This document shows positions 1-4,965 of a stretch of DNA of 6,225 nt, piece by piece (within the stretch, counting starts at the first letter, position 1; each line of letters opens with the position of its first letter). The position numbers and the translations under genes are program-made. The notes under the pieces were generated by a model, which saw nothing but the letters and a program-made list of their open reading frames with translations, was not told the origin of the DNA and did not search any database. The DNA is from Caldifarciminota bacterium (GTDB lineage: Bacteria; Hydrothermota; Tepidihabitantia; Tepidihabitantales; Tepidihabitantaceae), in assembly GCA_016935295.1 (NCBI GenBank), contig JAFGRF010000058.1:1-6225 (forward strand), written 5' to 3'.

Positions 1-60
1 CACCTATTGAGGGCTTCCGAGACTCCGCAAGCGCCGGGTGGCTGGAACGGAATAGGAAGC

Positions 61-82
61 GGGGCGGGCTTGCGCCCGCCCC
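61..82 (-). terminator. GC-rich hairpin after the exported-protein gene
   Basis: A perfect 9-bp inverted repeat (GGGGCGGGC, loop TTGC, GCCCGCCCC) lies 29 bp beyond the stop codon of the minus-strand gene ending at 112. The position suits transcription termination. No run of T follows on the minus strand (the next bases are GCTTCCTATTCC), so it is not a textbook intrinsic terminator. It could act as a weak or Rho-assisted terminator or as a 3'-end stabilising hairpin. Confidence 0.5.
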
Positions 83-111
83 TGAGCTGTGTCGGACTTC
101 TGTTCCAGACG

Positions 112-1500
112 CTACCGTTGTACGACCAGTTTCTGAACGGCAGTGAAGTCGGCGGCCCGAAACCGGCAGTAGTACACGCCTGGAGCAACAGGCCGCCCCA
201 GGTCATCGCGCCCGTCCCAGTACGCGCTCCGGTTCCCGGCCGGCTGGTGTCCGTCTACCAGCGGCCGTACCAGAGTGCCGGCTGCGTTGTAGATTCGCAG
301 CTCGACCTGAGCCGGGCGGGGCAGGACGTATCGAACAGCAGCACCCGACGCCAGCGGGTTCGGGCTGGGCTGGTACAGAACAAGCCCGGCCGGCAGGACG
401 CTCTTCTCAGGCTGGACGATGCCCGACGATGCGATTGTGAAGTCGGCGTCGCTGCGGTCCTCTACCCGGCCGCCATCCTCGTCCCAGGTAACGACCTTGA
501 CGCGGGCCTGCGCGGTGGGTGTATCCGGCAGGGTCCATGCGTATTGAAGTGGCACCGGCGGTGTGTCCAGATAGGCCAGGCCGGTCCAGCTCGCGCCCGC
601 GTCGGTCGAGTAGTAAATCGAGTCTCTGACTCCGTTGTCGGTCTGGGTCCAGGTGATGTCGTGGACCGTGCCGCCGCGCCAGCTCTCGCCGCCGTTGGGC
701 GAGGTCACGCCCACGCTCGGCCCGACCGCTACCCAGTTGAGCGCGTTCACTATCATCCGGCACCACTGCCCAGTAGCGGAAGTCTCCCAGTACGACACCG
801 GGCACATCCCCAGCGAGACCGCGCGCCGGCCGGCGCTGTCAAAGGAGGCGGCCAGACAGCGGCTGGAGTCTGTCCATTCGGACAGGGTCGCGCAGTTCGG
901 GCTGCGCAGGGCGCCGGTCCTGCTGCCGGTCCGGTAGCAGCCCACATAGAGCTCCGACACTCCCGCCATCACCGGATGGAACGGCTGAAAGACTGTGCCC
1001 ATGAAACCTTCGGTGTTCGACTGGGGCATGACCGGGAACGGAGCGTACGTGGAGCGCCAGGTGCCGCCTATCAGCCAGTCGGTGGCATCTGAGAACACGG
1101 CCTCCACGACGCCGCCGCCCAGCTCGATGAATCTGGCAAGGCTGTCGCCCAGCGCCACCGAGTCCTCGGGACTCAGGTCGCTGAACACGAGTATCGCACG
1201 ATAGCCGAGCCCGTACCATTCTGAAGCCGGGAACGCGGCATGCCCGCCCGAGTAGCCGATGTCGTATGTGTCAACTGCCGCGAACCTGCCGCCGGAAGAA
1301 TCCGCGAGCATCTGAGCAAGACTCTCGGCATGAGCCGGCACCGGTGCGGCGTGACAGACCTTGACGCCGAATGACGGCCTTGCGCCCTTCCCGGGTGCGA
1401 ATCTCGAACCGCCGGAATTGCTGTCGGCAGACGCGAAACCTGCCGTACTCAGCAGCGCAATGACCGGAATCAGGATCGCAGATGTAGCTATCTTTGACAT
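112..1500 (-). CDS. Exported multidomain protein: ThuA/GATase-like + Ig-like + FlgD-like sorting tail
   Basis: This 462-residue protein is predicted to be exported. Residues 1-26 form a signal peptide (MSKIA, then a hydrophobic core, then GFASADS). Residues about 45-258 resemble a ThuA/glutamine-amidotransferase-like flavodoxin fold, with the strand-turn FIELGGGVV near 125-132 and HPVMAG near 175-180; I see no clear Cys-His-Glu triad, so it may be non-enzymatic. Residues about 264-356 open with SPNGGESWRGGTVHDITW, typical of Kre9/KNH-like Ig modules. Residues about 372-462 are a FlgD-Ig/type-IX-style C-terminal domain (YQPSPNP, WDGRDDLGRPVAPGVYY, final KLVVQR) expected to direct secretion or surface attachment. 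The start at 1500 is preferred over an upstream ATG at 1608 because the signal peptide begins there and GGGAGG sits about 4 nt upstream. Substrate and role are unknown. Confidence 0.85.
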   Translation of the reverse strand: MSKIATSAILIPVIALLSTAGFASADSNSGGSRFAPGKGARPSFGVKVCHAAPVPAHAESLAQMLADSSGGRFAAVDTYDIGYSGGHAAFPASEWYGLGYRAILVFSDLSPEDSVALGDSLARFIELGGGVVEAVFSDATDWLIGGTWRSTYAPFPVMPQSNTEGFMGTVFQPFHPVMAGVSELYVGCYRTGSRTGALRSPNCATLSEWTDSSRCLAASFDSAGRRAVSLGMCPVSYWETSATGQWCRMIVNALNWVAVGPSVGVTSPNGGESWRGGTVHDITWTQTDNGVRDSIYYSTDAGASWTGLAYLDTPPVPLQYAWTLPDTPTAQARVKVVTWDEDGGRVEDRSDADFTIASSGIVQPEKSVLPAGLVLYQPSPNPLASGAAVRYVLPRPAQVELRIYNAAGTLVRPLVDGHQPAGNRSAYWDGRDDLGRPVAPGVYYCRFRAADFTAVQKLVVQR

Positions 1501-1562
1501 GTGCCTCCCTTTGACCGAGGGCCTCGTTCCTTGTGCGACGTTCGTTGGCCCACGCTCGGTTC

Positions 1563-1597
1563 GGCGCCGTCCCGTGCAGCCGGTTGGGCACGGCGCC
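1563..1597. repeat. Imperfect palindrome upstream of the exported-protein gene
   Basis: GGCGCCGT-CCC (1563-1573) pairs with GGG-C-ACGGCGCC (1586-1597): 11 base pairs with one bulged C at 1589 and a 12-nt loop. It lies 63-97 bp upstream of the start codon at 1500. It could be an operator-like site, a leader hairpin, or a terminator for transcripts entering from the spacer. No T-tract follows on either strand. Confidence 0.5.
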
Positions 1598-1829
1598 CGC
1601 TGGACCACTAGTCGCCTAGTTGTTTGACCCTGGCCGCTATCCAGGAGGTGCTGAGACGCAACTGCGCAGGCAGTTACATGTCCCGAGCCCTTGTCTCTCG
1701 CTTCTGATCCGTGGTTTCCGCCTTCGTCCCGGTATCTCCGCCCGGTCGATTTCAGATTGGTACGGAAGCATTACGAGCGGGCCGGACACAAACCTGCCTC
1801 CAACCCGGGCCGGGATGCCTTTGCGGTCA

Positions 1830-1988
1830 CTACCGCTGCACGACCAGCTTCCGGACGACTGTGAGGTCGGGTGGAGTATTGAACCAGAACCTCGGGTAGC
1901 CTGGCACGAAGGTGCGGATGCGGAACTGAACAGCGAATGTCCCGCACCCGCTCTGTCGGTATGTCTGAGTCCCCGAAGGGACGAGTGA
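1830..1988 (-). pseudogene. Relic: C-terminal tail of an exported/sorting-domain protein
   Basis: On the minus strand a 52-codon open stretch ends in DLTVVRKLVVQR followed by TAG TGA. It closely matches the end of the intact exported protein (DFTAVQKLVVQR), and the DNA is visibly similar (compare 112-155 with 1830-1874). Upstream it retains VPGY and aromatic residues where the intact protein has APGVYY, so it appears to be the last part of a sorting domain. The frame is closed by TAA at 1989-1991; no start codon with a ribosome-binding site is seen, and no homologous frame is obvious further upstream. The most economical reading is a decayed paralogue or partial duplication. A real gene broken by sequencing errors is less likely, because the DNA further upstream does not look coding in any frame. 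Confidence 0.6.
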
Positions 1989-2095
1989 TTATGACGACGG
2001 CGCAGCGGCCGGTCAACGGACCGTGGCCGGCAGATTGGATATGGTGCAGGAAGCTCGGCAATATGGCTCTCGATCCCGCCAGGCCATCCATCTCA

Positions 2096-2160
2096 CTGCA
2101 GACTCCAGACTGCAGACTGCCGGGGTTGTCGAACGCAGGTCTGCCGGTATCGGTCTGCAG
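2096..2160. repeat. Short tandem heptamers with an inverted partner
   Basis: Three 7-bp units lie head to tail: GCAGACT (2098-2104), CCAGACT (2105-2111), GCAGACT (2112-2118). The 8-mer CTGCAGAC occurs at 2096-2103 and 2110-2117, and its reverse complement GTCTGCAG occurs at 2153-2160, so a stem with a 35-nt or longer loop could form. Function is unknown. Confidence 0.6.
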
Positions 2161-2404
2161 ATTGCATGTGTCGGATCCAGCCTCTTTACAATCGTCCGCG
2201 CCAGCCCTACAATGCGCCCAGAGCACGGCAGTTCGGTATCAAGAAACGGCTCGGTCTTTGACATTGCCGCGATACTGAGCTGTTCGTGACTCTCTTTCTC
2301 TCAGGCCGAACACCCACATCCAGGTCCATGCCGGACTGAAATCAGCGCGGCCGCACAGCAGCCGTCTGTCGTCTGCCCCGGCGGCCCAGTCGGACTGCGT
2401 ATCG

Positions 2405-2430
2405 CCGGATTCCGGTTTTCCGGTCTCCGG
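2405..2430. repeat. CCGG-based repeat with 7-8 bp spacing
   Basis: CCGG occurs at 2405, 2412, 2420 and 2427 (spacings 7, 8, 7), separated by T/C-rich linkers, ending 26 bp before the -35 box of the RRM gene. It is a degenerate low-complexity tract. Whether it binds a regulator or is simply intergenic filler cannot be told from this window. Confidence 0.5.
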
Positions 2431-2456
2431 TCTCTCCCCGTTCCGCGCGGTTTCTC

Positions 2457-2484
2457 TTGACACAGTAGGACGCTAAGTTAACAT
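2457..2484 (+). promoter_or_regulatory. Sigma-70-like promoter of the RRM gene
   Basis: A perfect -35 hexamer TTGACA (2457-2462), a 16-bp spacer and TAACAT (2479-2484; 4 of 6, including the critical A2 and T6) form a credible promoter. Transcription would begin near 2491, leaving a leader of about 155 nt before the RRM gene. Confidence 0.55.
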
Positions 2485-2491
2485 GACACGT

Positions 2492-2516
2492 CGGGTGCCG
2501 CGAGGCCTGGTACCCG
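2492..2516 (+). other. Potential 5'-end hairpin in the RRM-gene leader
   Basis: Right at the predicted transcript start, CGGGT (2492-2496) can pair with ACCCG (2512-2516). An inner GCC/GGC stem (2497-2499 with 2504-2506) closes a GCGA loop of the GNRA class, with CTGGT (2507-2511) bulged on the 3' side. Such 5' hairpins can stabilise an mRNA. This is a prediction from base pairing only. Confidence 0.3.
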
Positions 2517-2647
2517 GCTGATAGCGTGAGGTCTCGAGCATGCTTGTGGACGGTCAGGAGTCTATGAGTCAGGTCTGTATGTCCTACTTGCCCGTACCCG
2601 TAGTTCCGTAACGAGCCCCAAGCGTAAACCGGTCCGGAGGAAGAAGT

Positions 2648-2956
2648 ATGGGAAAGCGCGTGTTTGTAGGGAACCTTCCCTTCAGCGCGACCGAGGACCA
2701 GCTGCGCGAGCTGTTCAGCCAGCACGGCGAGGTTGTCTCGGCTGAGATAGTGAAGGACAAGTTCACCGAGCGTTCCCGCGGATTCGCATTCGTGGAAATG
2801 GCGACGGACGAAGCGGCGGCAGCGGCCGTCGCAGCACTCAACCAGCACCAGATGGACGGTCGTCCGCTGACCGTCAACGAAGCTCGCGCCCGCACCGAGA
2901 GCCGCGGACCGCGTGGCGGCAGCCGCGGCGGCGGCGAAGGCGGCAATCGCTGGTAA
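2648..2956 (+). CDS. Small RRM-type RNA-binding protein with Gly/Arg-rich tail
   Basis: This 102-residue protein is a single RNA recognition motif plus a short tail. RNP2 is VFVGNL (residues 5-10) and RNP1 is RGFAFVEM (about 44-51); their aromatic residues normally stack on single-stranded RNA. The fold continues to about residue 80 (GRPLTVNEAR), followed by a Ser/Arg/Gly tail (PRGGSRGGGEGG) like that of cyanobacterial Rbp and similar bacterial RRM proteins. These are thought to act as RNA chaperones, often cold-induced; that role here is inferred from the family. The start is well supported: GGAGG at 2636-2640 with a 7-nt gap to ATG. The gene has its own promoter (2457-2484) and terminator (2975-3004), so it is monocistronic. 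Confidence 0.93.
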   Translation: MGKRVFVGNLPFSATEDQLRELFSQHGEVVSAEIVKDKFTERSRGFAFVEMATDEAAAAAVAALNQHQMDGRPLTVNEARARTESRGPRGGSRGGGEGGNRW

Positions 2957-2974
2957 AGTTGTCCTCACCAACTA

Positions 2975-3004
2975 CGGGCGGGCGTTTGCCCGCCCGCTGC
3001 TTTT
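2975..3004 (+). terminator. Intrinsic terminator of the RRM gene
   Basis: A perfect 9-bp stem (CGGGCGGGC, loop GTTT, GCCCGCCCG; 2975-2996) begins 18 bp after the RRM stop codon and is followed by CTGCTTTT. It is a good Rho-independent terminator on the plus strand. The convergent minus-strand gene ends at 3006, so the same hairpin may also slow transcripts from the other side, although no T-run follows on the minus strand. Confidence 0.85.
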
Positions 3005-3005
3005 G

Positions 3006-3503
3006 TCAGGTGTTGACGCGGGATAGGATGATGGCTAGGACCATCGTCACCCCGATAGCAATGGTCCAGCCGAAGAAGGTGCGCGTCACGCAGGCCGAGT
3101 CGCGGCGGTAGGTCTTCAGCACATCGGCGTGCGACAGCTTCACCTTGACCGTGTCTTCCGGCGAAACGTAGACCCATTCGGTGCCGACGCGCACCGAACC
3201 GGCCTCGTAGCTTGAGAGCAGGCCCGGTTCTTCCGGAATTGCCCCGAGCTTGCGCAGCTTGTCCCAGAAATGCTCAGGAGCCTCGTCGAACGCCGCCTTG
3301 TACACGGTCGTGGGCGGAAACAGGCTGACGAAGTGTTTGCCCGGCAGCGCCTCCACGACGGCCGGGGCCACGGTCATCGGTACCGAGGTGGCGTCGAGAA
3401 AGACCTGGTCCGGCAGCGAGTCCGTCTCAATCGAGACGTAGCCGACCGAGACGGCGCACGCCACGGCTACCGCAAGAACAAGGACAGCGACGATTCGTTT
3501 CAT
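3006..3503 (-). CDS. Small envelope protein with PEGA-like segment and C-terminal membrane helix
   Basis: This 165-residue protein has an N-terminal signal (MKR, hydrophobic residues 4-21). VAVAC at 12-16 loosely fits a lipobox, so Cys16 could be lipidated. Residues about 22-62 (VSIETDSLPDQVFLD, then VEALPGKHFVSLFPP) resemble a PEGA-type beta domain, a surface or periplasmic module. A polar stretch (about 65-140) precedes a membrane helix at about 144-161 (FFGWTIAIGVTMVLAIIL) and a five-residue end. The start at 3503 is chosen because the signal begins there; a longer frame reaching 3641 would begin upstream of the promoter at 3519-3547. No clear Shine-Dalgarno is seen, which fits the very short leader. 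The specific function is unknown; the PEGA assignment is tentative but an envelope location is likely. Confidence 0.75.
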   Translation of the reverse strand: MKRIVAVLVLAVAVACAVSVGYVSIETDSLPDQVFLDATSVPMTVAPAVVEALPGKHFVSLFPPTTVYKAAFDEAPEHFWDKLRKLGAIPEEPGLLSSYEAGSVRVGTEWVYVSPEDTVKVKLSHADVLKTYRRDSACVTRTFFGWTIAIGVTMVLAIILSRVNT

Positions 3504-3518
3504 CAGAGGGCGGCCGGT

Positions 3519-3547
3519 ATAATACAGGGCATTCCCGAGCAGGTCAA
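3519..3547 (-). promoter_or_regulatory. Strong sigma-70-like promoter of the PEGA-like gene
   Basis: Reading the minus strand, TTGACC (3542-3547; 5 of 6), a 17-bp spacer and TATTAT (3519-3524; 5 of 6) form a near-consensus promoter. The expected start of transcription is near 3512, only about 9 nt before the ATG at 3503, predicting a near-leaderless mRNA. Confidence 0.6.
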
Positions 3548-3597
3548 ACAAACCGCTCCGGGTCCGTCGTTCTTGGTCCCTGTCGCAGGCCTCTGGC

Positions 3598-3625
3598 TTG
3601 CATCTCGCGATGCCCGCCGTATGAT
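3598..3625 (+). promoter_or_regulatory. Candidate promoter for the fabD operon
   Basis: TTGCAT (3598-3603; 3 of 6), a 16-bp spacer and TATGAT (3620-3625; 5 of 6) face fabD, predicting a transcript start near 3632 and a leader of about 65 nt. A TATAAT on the same strand at 3518-3523 lacks a good -35 and overlaps the opposing promoter, so it is a weaker alternative. Confidence 0.4.
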
Positions 3626-3644
3626 TGACGGCAGACAACAACAG

Positions 3645-3668
3645 GCGGGCCGCTGCAGCGCCGCCCGC
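3645..3668 (+). other. GC-rich hairpin in the fabD leader
   Basis: GCGGGC-CGC (3645-3653) can pair with GCG-(CC bulge)-GCCCGC (3658-3668) around the loop TGCA. It ends 16 nt before the GAAAGG ribosome-binding site of fabD and has no T-run after it, so it is not an intrinsic terminator. It might affect mRNA stability or fabD translation; no ligand or regulator is suggested by the sequence. Confidence 0.35.
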
Positions 3669-3697
3669 GCCGGCAGGCCCAACAGAAAGGCAATGCC

Positions 3698-4621
3698 ATG
3701 AGTGACCCCATTGGTTTCCTCTTTCCCGGACAAGGCTCGCAGTTCGTCGGCATGGGTGCCGACCTGTACGCGAAGTTCCCCCGGTGCCGCGACGTCTATG
3801 AACGGGCCGAGCAGGTGCTTGAACTCCCCATCAAAGCGCTGTCCTTCGAAGGCCCGGAGGAAGAACTGCGCCAGACCCGCCACACCCAGCCCGCCATCCT
3901 GACTCACTCGCTGGCCGCGCTCGCCGCGTTGCCGAAGCTGAGCCCGGCAATGGCCGCAGGCCACAGCCTCGGCGAGTACTCAGCGCTGTATGCCGCGGGC
4001 GCGCTTGGCTTCGACTCGGTGATGAAGCTCGTGAAGCGCCGCGGCGCCCTGATGTACGCCGAGGGCGAGAAGAACCCGGGCACCATGGCCGCGATCATCG
4101 GCATGGATGCGGCAGCGGTCGAGCAACTTTGTCGGGACGTAGACGGAGTGGTCGTACCTGCCAACTACAACGAGCCCAGGCAGACCGTCATCTCCGGTGA
4201 GGTCCCGGCTGTCAAGGACGCGGCCGAACTGGCCAAGACACGCGGCGCGCTCAAGGCCCTGCTGCTGCCGGTATCCGGAGCATTCCACTCGCCGCTGCTC
4301 AAGGAGTCGGCAACGGAGTTCGCCGACTTCCTCGGAGGCTTCGAGATTCGCACACCGTCATTCCCGGTCATCGCCAATGTCACGGGCGAGGCAGTCACGA
4401 CCGCCGACCAAGTGCGCGACTGCCTGACCAGACAGCTCATATCCCCGGTACGTTGGGTTGCAACTATTGGGAGCGCCAAGGGCCTCGGGTGCAAGAAGTT
4501 CCTCGAAGTCGGACCCGGCAGTGTCCTCGCCGGTCTGGCTCGCCGGATTGACCGCGAGCTTGCGGTGTCACCGGCCGGCAAGGTCGCGGACGTGGAAGCC
4601 CTGGACGCAACTCCAGCATAG
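3698..4621 (+). CDS. fabD: Malonyl-CoA:ACP transacylase
   Basis: FabD moves the malonyl group from CoA to acyl carrier protein, supplying the extender unit for type II fatty-acid synthesis in the cytoplasm. The 307-residue length is normal for the family. Visible signatures are FLFPGQGSQ (residues 7-15, oxyanion-hole Gln12), the nucleophile elbow GHSLGEYSA (Ser90), RRG (Arg115, which binds the malonyl carboxylate), GAFHSPLL (catalytic His197) and QLISPVRW (246-253). The C-terminal EVGPGSVLAGL is also typical. All key residues are present, so the enzyme should be active. The start has a modest GAAAGG (3685-3690) 7 nt upstream; an ATG at 3693 is out of frame. It leads a row of co-oriented genes and is not accompanied here by fabH, fabG or acpP, its usual neighbours. 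Confidence 0.97.
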   Translation: MSDPIGFLFPGQGSQFVGMGADLYAKFPRCRDVYERAEQVLELPIKALSFEGPEEELRQTRHTQPAILTHSLAALAALPKLSPAMAAGHSLGEYSALYAAGALGFDSVMKLVKRRGALMYAEGEKNPGTMAAIIGMDAAAVEQLCRDVDGVVVPANYNEPRQTVISGEVPAVKDAAELAKTRGALKALLLPVSGAFHSPLLKESATEFADFLGGFEIRTPSFPVIANVTGEAVTTADQVRDCLTRQLISPVRWVATIGSAKGLGCKKFLEVGPGSVLAGLARRIDRELAVSPAGKVADVEALDATPA

Positions 4622-4631
4622 GGGCGGCGCA

Positions 4632-4913
4632 ATGGACTGGAAACTCCTGCTGACGACCTTCGGCGCAATTTTCCTGGTCGAACTCGGCGACAAAACACAG
4701 CTTGCCACGCTCAGCTTCGCCACAGGCAAGAATGCATTTCTGCCGGTTTTCATCGGCAGTTCGGTGGCGCTGGTCGCGACTTCGCTCCTTGCATCTGTCG
4801 TGGGTAGCACGCTCACTCGAGTCCTGCCGGCGCGCTGGGTTCATCTCGGCGCCGGTCTGCTCTTCATCGTCATCGGGGCTCTGCTGGTGGCCAGGAACAT
4901 ACGCTCAGCCTGA
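4632..4913 (+). CDS. GDT1/TMEM165 (UPF0016) family cation transporter, single-repeat form
   Basis: This 93-residue membrane protein carries the family signature E-x-G-D-K-(S/T) as ELGDKT (residues 17-22). The acidic residues of this motif are thought to bind Mn2+ or Ca2+ in family members that export these ions in exchange for protons. Three hydrophobic helices are visible (about 4-16, 36-58 and 70-87). Eukaryotic and many bacterial members have two such repeats in about 200 residues; this one has a single repeat, so it would have to form a dimer or pair with another half-size protein. Ion specificity cannot be read from the sequence. The ATG at 4632 is 10 nt after the fabD stop and preceded by GGGGCGG; a longer in-frame start at 4458 inside fabD is rejected. 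It is almost certainly co-transcribed with fabD. Confidence 0.9.
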   Translation: MDWKLLLTTFGAIFLVELGDKTQLATLSFATGKNAFLPVFIGSSVALVATSLLASVVGSTLTRVLPARWVHLGAGLLFIVIGALLVARNIRSA

Positions 4914-4921
4914 ACCTGTAC

Positions 4922-4948
4922 CTCTTCGTGTCTTTGTGCCATTGTGGG
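4922..4948 (+). repeat. Three degenerate 9-bp units in the transporter-truD gap
   Basis: CTCTTCGTG (4922-4930), TCTTTGTGC (4931-4939) and CATTGTGGG (4940-4948) form a degenerate nonamer array around the core TTTGTG. It fills about half of the 52-nt gap before truD, and its end (GGGGA, 4946-4950) is the only Shine-Dalgarno-like sequence there, although it is far (15 nt) from the ATG. Confidence 0.5.
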
Positions 4949-4965
4949 GAAGTCCGCCGCCCCGT

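Larger units (their letters stand above)
1501..2456. other. Gene-poor spacer between the exported-protein gene and the RRM gene
   Basis: About 950 bp with no convincing intact gene on either strand. The open frames here are short, overlap each other, lack ribosome-binding sites, and read as Arg/Ser/Pro-rich translations of non-coding GC-rich DNA. What can be seen is a palindrome (1563-1597), the relic of an exported-protein tail (1830-1988), a 7-bp repeat cluster (2096-2160) and a CCGG-based repeat (2405-2430). Nothing recognisable lies in 1600-1829, 1990-2095 or 2165-2400. I found no tRNA. Confidence 0.6.

Noticed and set aside
1..60. Possible end of another gene at the window edge
   Set aside because: Too short to judge; no motif or convincing stop-codon context could be supported.
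7..1092. Long plus-strand open frame of 361 codons
   Set aside because: It is antisense to the well-supported exported protein, has no ribosome-binding site, and its product is Arg/Pro/Gly-rich with no recognisable fold; a GC-rich shadow frame.
1501..1608. N-terminal extension of the exported protein to an ATG at 1608
   Set aside because: It would bury the signal peptide behind 36 Arg/Pro-rich residues; the ATG at 1500 has GGGAGG and a proper signal sequence.
2096..2160. Possible CRISPR array
   Set aside because: Units are only 7 bp and directly abutting, with no spacers of regular length and no cas genes nearby.
1771..2226. Minus-strand 151-codon frame across the spacer
   Set aside because: No ribosome-binding site and no protein-like composition; it overlaps the relic tail in a different frame.
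2258..2263. A TTGACA hexamer on the plus strand
   Set aside because: No acceptable -10 hexamer lies 16-18 bp downstream, and no gene follows closely.
2342..2971. Minus-strand 209-codon frame opposite the RRM gene
   Set aside because: It is the complement of a clear RRM coding sequence; its Ala-rich start mirrors the Gly/Arg tail and Ala-rich helix of that gene.
4458..4631. Extended start for the GDT1-type transporter inside fabD
   Set aside because: The added residues are Arg/Ser-rich and overlap conserved fabD sequence; the ATG at 4632 starts directly at the first helix.
4702..4965. Upstream extension of truD to 4702
   Set aside because: It overlaps the transporter gene in another frame and precedes the conserved TruD N-terminus at 4966.
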